Source: Chrysochromulina parva (Eukaryota; Haptophyta; Prymnesiales; Chrysochromulinaceae). From it: a stretch of 11,283 nt of DNA. The stretch's first letter is position 1; the number at the start of each line of letters is the position of its first letter. The notes beneath the pieces were generated by a model. It searched no databases and was not told where the DNA came from. It worked only from the letters and a program-made list of their open reading frames with translations. Where the stretch lies: contig PJAB01001951.1 in NCBI GenBank assembly GCA_002887195.1, positions 1 through 11,283 on the forward strand. The letters are read 5' to 3'. Both the position numbers and the translations under genes were made by a program. Below, piece after piece: positions 6,301-11,283 of the stretch.

Positions 6301-8600
6301 GTCCTGGTCGAGCGCGAAGAAGATGCGGCGCAGCGCGTAGTACACGGAGGCGGAGACGGGGCAGTTGGACTCGGGCAGCAGCGGGTCGCCGTCGACAGGA
6401 GCGATCTTGGCGACAGTGCTCGGCGGCGCGGGGCGCACCCCGCCAGTGATGGGCACCACCACGTACTCGCCCGGTTCGAGGTAAGTCTCGAGCAATAAGT
6501 TGCGGCTGGCATCCTGCGCGTGGGCGGGGAGATTGGGCAGGCAACGTTATGAGAGGCCATGGGCCCAGGGCGTGGGCCAGGCGCTGTCAGACTCTGGAGG
6601 AAGAAGGGGCGGGACGCGAGGAACTGCTCTCGGTTGTAGCAGAGACACTCACCCCTTTTTGGAAAGCGATCTCTGTCAGTCGCCCGCCTCTCTCGATGCG
6701 ATAGAGGACGAGGCCGACGTCTAAATGGCCGGGCGACAAGGGCGAGCGATCATCCACTTGCGAGAGGGTGAAGAAGAGTTGTTCATTGACTTCGAAGACC
6801 GAGTCGGGCGCCGGCACCGTGAACTGGAAGCAGTGGGCCGGCCGCAGACGCGGGTCGAGCAGGCTGCTTGCATCAAAGAGGGACTTGACGCGGCTCTGTG
6901 GGTGGGGGGAGCAGGGGGAGAGGGCCGCCGTGATCGAGGGGAGGATGCAATCGTGCTCAATTAGGGCAATCATGGGCACTCACCTCATTCCACAGCTGCG
7001 GATCCATCCGTGCCGCCTGCTTGACCGAGCGGCGCCCGTTGCGCGGGGGCACGTAGCGCGGGCCACTGCCCCGGTTAGGCGGCAGGTTACGCGTCTCGGG
7101 CAGCTTGGAAAGGGTCTTGGGGTTGGCGAGCGTCGAGCCGGGTTGCAGCACGTGCAGAGCGCACACGGAGACGGAGGCGAAGAGGCGCTTGAAGTCCTCA
7201 AAGGACATCCAGAACATGCCGTCATTCTCCTCATCGCCGTCATTGGTCTCGATCCCGTCGTCCTCCAGCTCCGCCCTGCATGCCTCCATCTCGCGCGACT
7301 TGTCCGACCAAGCCCCGCCCCATTCAAACTTGCCCCAAGGGTTTCGCACCTGAAGCACCTCCGCGCCTGCGTACTTGCCTCGGCCGATTCTGCGCGCTTG
7401 GACGACGGTGTACGCGTGGCCAGGCACGAGGCCGTGCGCCTCTGTGGCCCCTCCCCCCTCGGTGAACGTGTCCAGCCCCGGCGTGCTCGCGCACACGACG
7501 CACGAGTTGCGGTCCCAACTCCAAAAGTCATCGAAGCTCACCTGGGTTTCGTCAAATCGCAGGCGGATCGTGGGAGCTCCCGTCAGATCGAGCAGCCCTT
7601 CATTGGGTAGCCCGAGCCGGCAGTTCCAGTACGAGCCCTGCAGCTTCGCGTACGCCTTCTCCACCAGCATGACCCACAGCTCGGGTCCATGAGCGCGCGA
7701 GAAGACTGGCCCCTGCATCGGACCCTTACATGGAAAGTAATCATCAATAAGCACGTCCATCCACTGGCCGTGCATGCAGAAGCGGAGCTTGTAGAGGCCC
7801 TGGTCGTCGTACATGGGCTTGGCCGCCCTGCGCGCCGCCGCGACGCTCTTCGGCCACGCCGTGCAGAAGAGTCTGTCGACCATCTCCGGGAACTCTACCA
7901 GGGAGGCAAGCGCGGACAGGAACCAGCAGTTGCCGAGCTCGCCCTGCACAATGTCGCTGGCATTGACGGACTGGAAGAAGACGGCTGTCTCGTCCTTGTC
8001 TGTCGTGGGATCGTCGTGGAGGATCTCGACGGCCCGACGCCACGCATGGGCGCTCGTACTGTTGCCGATGGAGCGGGCGACGGGCGGAAAGAAGAGGTCG
8101 ATCGCAGAGTTGGTCACGTCGCCGTCATCCCTGAGTGCCTCGCGCACCACGCGCTCATTGAACGGATCAAGTCCCTTTGCGTGCAGTGCGTAATGCAGTG
8201 CTAGCATCTCATCGAGGCCCTTGCCAATGCGATCGCGCTGATTCGCAAGCTTCTGCTCCACCAGCCTCGGATCGGGTGGCAGCTGCTTGTAGCCTACGGT
8301 CCACGAGAGCGCGTAGCCTCTCCCCTTGGTGGCTGGCTCGAGCTTGGCGGCGAGCATCGTCACCCCTGGCTCGACGATGGCACGAACGCGAAGCCCGCGC
8401 TGGTCCTTGACTTCCAGGTTGCTCGAGCTAGAGAAGTCTAAGTCGACCTGGAGCAGGTTGTCCTTGTCGGTATTCTGCACGTGGACCAGAAAATCTTCGC
8501 CTTCGATGAGGCCTCCGGAGCTGTACACGTTCAGAAGGCCGCCCCCCAAAGCATGCTTCTGCGCGGATCGTGGGACCGAGGGGGCAGCAGGAAAGGCCAT
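3337..8600 (-). CDS. Giant calpain-type cysteine protease fused to EF-hand, SOL-like and RCC1-like domains (3 exons)
   Basis: Exons are 8600-6984, 6895-6653 and 6513-3337, all joined in phase 0, giving about 1678 residues. Residues 1-110 are a beta-rich region I cannot name. The calpain core (about 165-485) has an intact triad: C225 in QGELGNCWFL, H395 in GHAYTVV and N420 in RNPWG. Domain III (about 525-645) ends in LEPGEYVVVP. A canonical EF-hand loop (DQDLDGLLGPAD, 689-700) follows. Residues about 781-916 resemble the C-terminal SOL-homology domain of calpain-15. A low-complexity linker (about 940-1130) leads to RCC1-type repeats (about 1151-1506) and a helical tail (about 1531-1601). No signal peptide or membrane segment is seen, so a calcium-regulated cytosolic protease is likely; the propeller may recruit substrate. 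The start ATG has AAG before it and G after it. A GTG 69 bases upstream follows an acceptor-like TTTGTGCAG, so an extra 5' exon cannot be excluded. Confidence 0.85.
3856..4923 (-). other. RCC1-like beta-propeller region inside exon 3 of the calpain fusion
   Basis: The blade signatures are GTTFSWGRGPYGVLGHG, GKVLLWG, GRVYTWGRGDSGQLGHG, GALFSCGSPSRGQLG and GELYVWGA. Each is preceded by the usual SVALGKDG/AALTADG-type strand. Five or six blades can be read, fewer or more divergent than the seven of classical RCC1. RCC1 folds act in protein binding and, in RCC1 itself, Ran nucleotide exchange. Here a binding role is inferred. The reading frame is unbroken from domain III of the calpain into this region, so the fusion does not depend on a splice prediction. 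Confidence 0.85.
5114..5198 (+). repeat. Two adjacent 12-bp tandem repeats inside the calpain fusion linker
   Basis: GGCGCCATCGCC is repeated 2.7 times (5114-5145) and CCATCGTGTGCT about 2.5 times (5169-5198). On the coding strand they give MAPAMAPAMAP and EHTMEHTM. Both units keep the frame and lie in the low-complexity linker before the RCC1 region, so length variation would be tolerated. Confidence 0.85.
5626..6033 (-). other. Region resembling the SOL-homology (SOH) domain of calpain-15
   Basis: The segment runs from HLPFVLALHAS through DCAGSYNV, a following SL-T-PP pattern and FSWTYRCQ. This order and spacing agree with what I recall of the C-terminal domain of SOL/CAPN15 calpains (FxLAxHS, then DCxxS[YF]NV, SLxT, PP). 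The match is from memory and divergent, so it needs a profile search. Finding it directly after a calpain core, domain III and an EF-hand makes it plausible. Confidence 0.45.
6514..6652 (-). other. Intron 2 of the calpain fusion gene (139 bp)
   Basis: The donor reads AAAGGG|GTGAGTGTC and the acceptor CCACGCGCAG|GATGCC. Splicing joins EIAFQKG to DASRNLLLETY in phase 0. It completes domain III, because the next residues (LEPGEYVVVP) are the standard last strand of that domain. Unspliced, the frame ends in a stop after SSSRV. Both introns have the same GTGAGT donor. Confidence 0.88.
6896..6983 (-). other. Intron 1 of the calpain fusion gene (88 bp)
   Basis: The donor reads GAG|GTGAGTGCCC and the acceptor CCCACCCACAG|AGC, both near consensus. 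Splicing joins MDPQLWNE to SRVKSLFD without a frame change. Without splicing the frame would stop after VSAHDCPN. The downstream 81-codon exon continues calpain domain III (FQFTVPAPDSVFEV, LSQVDDRSP, VGLVLYRI), which supports the junction. Confidence 0.88.
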
Positions 8601-8854
8601 CTTGCGGCGTCTTGCGGATTCCTTGGCCGACCTAAAATGGAAGGCTCTCTGGTCACCGTTCACCTGCACAAAGTAAGAACAGTCCCCACTCGCTCTCTCT
8701 CCCTCCGTTCACCAGATGCGTAAGACACCGCGTGCAGGGTGCACGGGCGCGGCCGCCCCAGTAGGTGGCTTAGCCCGTGTGAGCCCATCGTGCATCGCGT
8801 CTCCAACGCGGGAAGAAGATAGAAGCAATTAGAAGTAGAAGAAGTACACATCAT

Positions 8855-8868
8855 GTTAACATAATGTT
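8855..8868 (-). promoter_or_regulatory. Shared AT-rich element, copy 2 (AACATTATGTTAAC)
   Basis: It matches 3111-3124 at 13 of 14 bases. It overlaps a 10-base perfect palindrome, ATGTTAACAT (8853-8862). It lies about 255 bases upstream of the calpain fusion start and about 250 bases downstream of the dihydroxyacid dehydratase stop, so both copies sit in equivalent spacer positions. Confidence 0.35.
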
Positions 8869-8979
8869 CCCCGGCCGAGTCACTCTGCAACCAGTGAATC
8901 TTACTGCACAACAAATTACGGCCTCGCGCCCGAACCATTTCCCACACATCCCGCGATTTGGTAACTCATTCACCAGGAA

Positions 8980-8997
8980 TGCATGCAATCGCATGCA
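8980..8997. repeat. Perfect 7-bp inverted repeat TGCATGC-AATC-GCATGCA
   Basis: The two arms are exact reverse complements around a 4-base loop. It lies about 120 bases beyond the dehydratase stop codon, so in its transcript it would form a short 3'-UTR hairpin. TGCATG is also a common protein-binding motif (for example RNA-binding proteins in animals), but there is no direct evidence for that here. Confidence 0.4.
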
Positions 8998-9115
8998 CCC
9001 GGGACAGGGTGTGGCCTGGCAGGCCTCACGCGGACACTAAGTAAGTCACGCGACCCTGCTCCGCATCCACCACTCCGCGGCTGCTTGCAGGGTTGCAGAG
9101 CTCCTAGCCCCGCTC

Positions 9116-10963
9116 TCACTCGTCGGTGACGCAACCGTGCTGTGCCGACGAGACGGTCTTAATGTACCGGTACATGGTGCCGCGCGTGTACTTGTACGGC
9201 GGCGGCACGAAGGCGGCGCGGCGCTTCGCCATCTCCGCGTCCGAGATATGGACCGAGATGCTCAGGTCGTTCGCGTCAATGCGGATAATGTCGCCATCCT
9301 TGACGAGCGCGATAGGTCCACCCACCTGCGCTTCCGGCGCCACGTGGCCGACGCAGAAGCCGTGGGAGCCGCCCGAGAAGCGTCCATCGGTGATGAGGGC
9401 CACGTCCTGCCCGAGGCCCGCGCCCATGACAACCGACGTCGGGTTGAGCATCTCCTTCATCCCTGGACCACCCTTGGGCCCCTCGTACCGAATGACGATC
9501 ACGCAGCCCTTGAGCGATTCGCGGTCGGCTAGCACCGCCGCCATCATGTCCTCCTCCGCATCGAAGCAGCGCGCGGGCCCCTGGAACGAGGTGCCCTCTT
9601 TGCCCGTGATCTTGCCAACGGCGCCTTCGGGTGCCAGGTTGCCCTCGAGGATAGCTATGTGCCCAGTCGCCTTGACAGGCTTCTCGAACGTTCCGATCAC
9701 CATCTGCCCTTTGGCAAGGCCGGGCAGCGGCGCGAGGTTCTCAGCCATCGTCTTGCCCGTCACCGTGAGGCAGCTGCCGTCCAGGTAGCCCTTCTCGAGC
9801 ATGTACTTGAGCACCGCGGGCGTGCCACCTACCTTATGCAGGTCCTCCATCACGTACTTGCCGCTCGGCTTCAGATCCGCGATGAAGGGCGTCTCGGCGG
9901 AGATGCGACGGAAATCCTTGAGAGTGAAATCGACGCCCGCAGAGCGCGCCATCGCGATGATGTGAATGGTGGCGTTGGTGCTGCCGCCGGTGACCATGAT
10001 GAAGCGCACCGCGTTCTCGAAGGCCGCCTTCGTCATGATGTCCCGCGGCTTGATGTCGTGCTTGATGCAATGCTCCAGCGCTGCCACCGCGCGCTCCACC
10101 TCATCCGTCTTTTCGGGGTGGAGCCCACCCTGGCCGTTGTTTGCCGAGGGGAGCCATGCCGGGATGGAAGACGAGTACGGCACGGACATGCCGAGCGCCT
10201 CGATCGCCGACGCCATCGTGTTCGCCGTGTACATGCCACCGCACGCGCCCGGGCCTGGACACGACGAGCGAACCACGTCCAGCCGTGTGCTGTCGTCGAT
10301 CTTGCCCGCGACAAACTCGCCGTAGGCCTGGAACGCGGAAATGATGTCGAGCTTTTCGTCCATGTTTGGCCGGCAGCCCGCGCGGATCGTGCCGCCGTAT
10401 ACCATCACGCTCGGACGGTTGAAGCGCGCCATCGCCATGATGCAGCCAGGCATGTTCTTATCGCACCCCGGGATCGAGATGTTGGCGTCGTAGTACTGCG
10501 CGCCCATGACCGTCTCGATGCCATCCGCGATCAGATCGCGGCTCTGCAGCGAGTAGGCCATGCCGTCGGTGCCGTTGCTGATCCCGTCGCTCACGCCGAT
10601 GCTGTTGAAGCGCAGGCCGATCAGGCCGCGCTCCAAGCACTTCTCCTTGGCGACCTGCGCGAGATCGAGCAGGTGCATGTTGCACGGATTGCCCTCCCAC
10701 CACACAGACGCGATGCCGACCTGCGGCTTGCTCATGCCCTGCGGAACCTTTCCCACGTCCGTCGCGAAGAGCTGCGCCTGACCCGCGCCCTGCGTCTTGC
10801 GCTGCGTGATGACAGCCGAGTACTTGTTAGGCTTGCCGGCGTCGGCCTCGGCCTTGTTGGGGAGCACGGCCTCGTACGTGCCTATGCCGGAGATCTCGCT
10901 CTTGCTGCGCACCCAGCGGCGCAGCTGCTGCTGGGACAAGCGCAGCTGGGCGTTGCGGCGCAT
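9116..10963 (-). CDS. ilvD: Dihydroxyacid dehydratase (IlvD/EDD family), complete
   Basis: Catalyses dehydration of dihydroxyacids to 2-oxoacids, the third common step of valine and isoleucine (and thus leucine) synthesis. The product has 615 residues from the first in-frame ATG. The three cysteines expected to hold the Fe-S cluster are present: C94 (NPCNMH), C167 ([11 protein letters not shown]) and C241 ([14 protein letters not shown]). So are [28 protein letters not shown], the [11 protein letters not shown] active-site loop (about 525-535) and GHVAPEA. Wording such as [10 protein letters not shown] and [10 protein letters not shown] places it with the yeast Ilv3-like and related bacterial clade. 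The first 25 residues are rich in Arg and Gln with few acids ([21 protein letters not shown]), fitting an organelle, probably mitochondrial, presequence. The ATG has T at -3, a weak context. The frame is open for 49 more codons upstream (GTG at 11110), so an upstream exon is possible. No intron is seen. Confidence 0.93.
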   Translation of the reverse strand: MRRNAQLRLSQQQLRRWVRSKSEISGIGTYEAVLPNKAEADAGKPNKYSAVITQRKTQGAGQAQLFATDVGKVPQGMSKPQVGIASVWWEGNPCNMHLLDLAQVAKEKCLERGLIGLRFNSIGVSDGISNGTDGMAYSLQSRDLIADGIETVMGAQYYDANISIPGCDKNMPGCIMAMARFNRPSVMVYGGTIRAGCRPNMDEKLDIISAFQAYGEFVAGKIDDSTRLDVVRSSCPGPGACGGMYTANTMASAIEALGMSVPYSSSIPAWLPSANNGQGGLHPEKTDEVERAVAALEHCIKHDIKPRDIMTKAAFENAVRFIMVTGGSTNATIHIIAMARSAGVDFTLKDFRRISAETPFIADLKPSGKYVMEDLHKVGGTPAVLKYMLEKGYLDGSCLTVTGKTMAENLAPLPGLAKGQMVIGTFEKPVKATGHIAILEGNLAPEGAVGKITGKEGTSFQGPARCFDAEEDMMAAVLADRESLKGCVIVIRYEGPKGGPGMKEMLNPTSVVMGAGLGQDVALITDGRFSGGSHGFCVGHVAPEAQVGGPIALVKDGDIIRIDANDLSISVHISDAEMAKRRAAFVPPPYKYTRGTMYRYIKTVSSAQHGCVTDE

Positions 10964-11200
10964 CGATGGGTGCCGACGGACACGGGCCGATGGAGATTGA
11001 TTAGGGTGCCTCCAGCGCGGCTGGAACGCCGGCAGAGTCTCGTCAGTCAGTCGAAAAAGATTTTGGTGTGTACCAGGAGCGTTAGTCTCCTCTCGGCAGT
11101 GTGCGTTCACAGGCGACAGGAGCGAGGAGGTGATGAACAGTACCGGCGGCTTTTTACCGGTACCGGGGAGCGGTCGGCTTCGGGCTTGCGGCTGTTGAGT
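10964..11200. other. Upstream region of the dihydroxyacid dehydratase gene
   Basis: These 237 bases lie between the start codon and the right inverted-repeat arm. No TATA box is visible. The segment holds the CCGGTAAAAAG unit and otherwise nothing recognisable. The gene's promoter must be here or within the repeat arm, unless there is a 5' intron reaching outside the window. Confidence 0.5.
11150..11170 (-). repeat. Single CCGGTAAAAAG unit near the right end
   Basis: On the minus strand this reads GGTACCGGTAAAAAG, matching the unit at 203-216. A few bases further in, CCGGTACTGT matches 239-248. The order (83-bp arm, then CCGGTAAAAAG unit, then CCGGTACTGT) is the same at both ends, but the left end has extra units. 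The inverted homology therefore reaches about 210 bases inward on the left and about 150 on the right, with different repeat numbers. Confidence 0.75.
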
Positions 11201-11283
11201 CGGCCGCGGCTTCGGTTGTCGCGCTGACGTGCGGGGTGTGTGTTGTTGGTGGGTTTGGTTGGTTGTGAGATTCGTCTGTGTGC
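11201..11283 (-). repeat. Right arm of the 83-bp inverted repeat, ending at the last base of the window
   Basis: This is the mirror copy of 38-120, with 79 of 83 bases matching. The match runs to the last base, so the true outer edge may lie beyond it. The inner edge, CGGCCGCGGC, sits 238 bases upstream of the chosen start of the dihydroxyacid dehydratase gene. The repeat is therefore part of, or next to, that gene's upstream region. The four differences show two separately evolved copies rather than a simple fold-back assembly artefact. Confidence 0.93.

Larger units (their letters stand above)
8601..9115. other. Intergenic spacer between dihydroxyacid dehydratase and the calpain fusion
   Basis: These 515 bases hold the 3' end of the dehydratase transcript and the promoter and leader of the calpain gene. 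They contain the shared element at 8855-8868, a TGCATGC hairpin (8980-8997), and a weaker 7-bp stem with a 24-base loop (8742-8748 with 8773-8779). Near the calpain start there is an acceptor-like TTACTTTGTGCAG ending at 8670, which could close a 5' intron. No RNA gene is seen. The reading frames here have no family features. Confidence 0.6.

Noticed and set aside
3337..6495. RCC1 protein as a separate gene starting at a TTG
   Set aside because: There is no ATG there, the frame begins inside domain III, and a CAG acceptor six codons earlier joins it in phase to the calpain.
6587..6979. Separate 130-residue gene between the calpain and RCC1 parts
   Set aside because: Its N-terminal part is intron and its middle is calpain domain III. 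Consensus splice sites on both sides make it exon 2 of the fusion gene.
7920..7940. Asn before the catalytic Cys (GNCWFL instead of GDCWFL) in the calpain
   Set aside because: The triad is intact and this position varies in calpain relatives, so there is no sign of an inactive enzyme.
8742..8779. CACGGGC/GCCCGTG stem upstream of the calpain gene
   Set aside because: The loop is 24 bases with little inner pairing, and such GC stems are common in GC-rich DNA.
8660..8947. 95-codon minus-strand frame upstream of the calpain start
   Set aside because: It has no motifs, odd composition and lies in spacer sequence. It might overlap a leader exon but cannot be supported.
9659..11227. 522-codon plus-strand frame opposite the dihydroxyacid dehydratase gene
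   Set aside because: It is a shadow of GC-rich codons in the real gene. Its protein is Arg/Ala/His-rich with no family motifs, and it runs on into the repeat arm.
1..11283. Whole window as a DNA transposon with terminal inverted repeats
   Set aside because: No transposase, integrase or other mobility gene is present and the cargo is four ordinary cellular genes. The end repeats are reported, but this reading is not favoured.

Overview
The window looks like nuclear DNA of a GC-rich, gene-dense single-celled eukaryote, most likely a microalga. A haptophyte or similar chromist-type lineage is my best guess, but this rests on general character only. The eukaryotic signs are two short GT-AG spliceosomal introns inside a calpain gene, an APE1/ExoIII-type nuclease with a lysine-rich N-terminal tail, calmodulin-type IQ motifs, an RCC1 propeller and good start-codon contexts. 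A complete dihydroxyacid dehydratase gene (branched-chain amino acid synthesis) argues against an animal.

Layout: all four supported genes lie on the minus strand, head to tail. In transcription order they are: (1) dihydroxyacid dehydratase, 10963 to 9116, a single exon; (2) a very large calpain-type protease, 8600 to 3337, with three exons and two introns, about 1678 residues. It joins a catalytic calpain core, calpain domain III, an EF-hand, a region resembling the SOL-homology domain of calpain-15 and an RCC1-like propeller. (3) An unrecognised coiled-coil protein with two IQ motifs, 2913 to 1720; (4) an AP endonuclease, 1537 to 434. The spacers are about 515, 423 and 182 bases, measured to the chosen start codons.

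The two ends of the window carry an inverted repeat: bases 38-120 match the reverse complement of 11201-11283 at 79 of 83 positions. Inside each arm are copies of a CCGGTAAAAAG motif, several on the left and one on the right. No transposase or other mobility gene lies between them. The arms are therefore either a dispersed or subtelomeric repeat family at which the assembly stopped, or the ends of a larger element.

The genes do not form an obvious pathway. The calpain (EF-hand, calcium-type protease fold) and the neighbouring IQ-motif protein share a calcium theme, but a functional link is only a suggestion. The most novel item is the calpain/SOL-like/RCC1 fusion. The end repeats and a 14-base AT-rich element found upstream of two of the genes come next.
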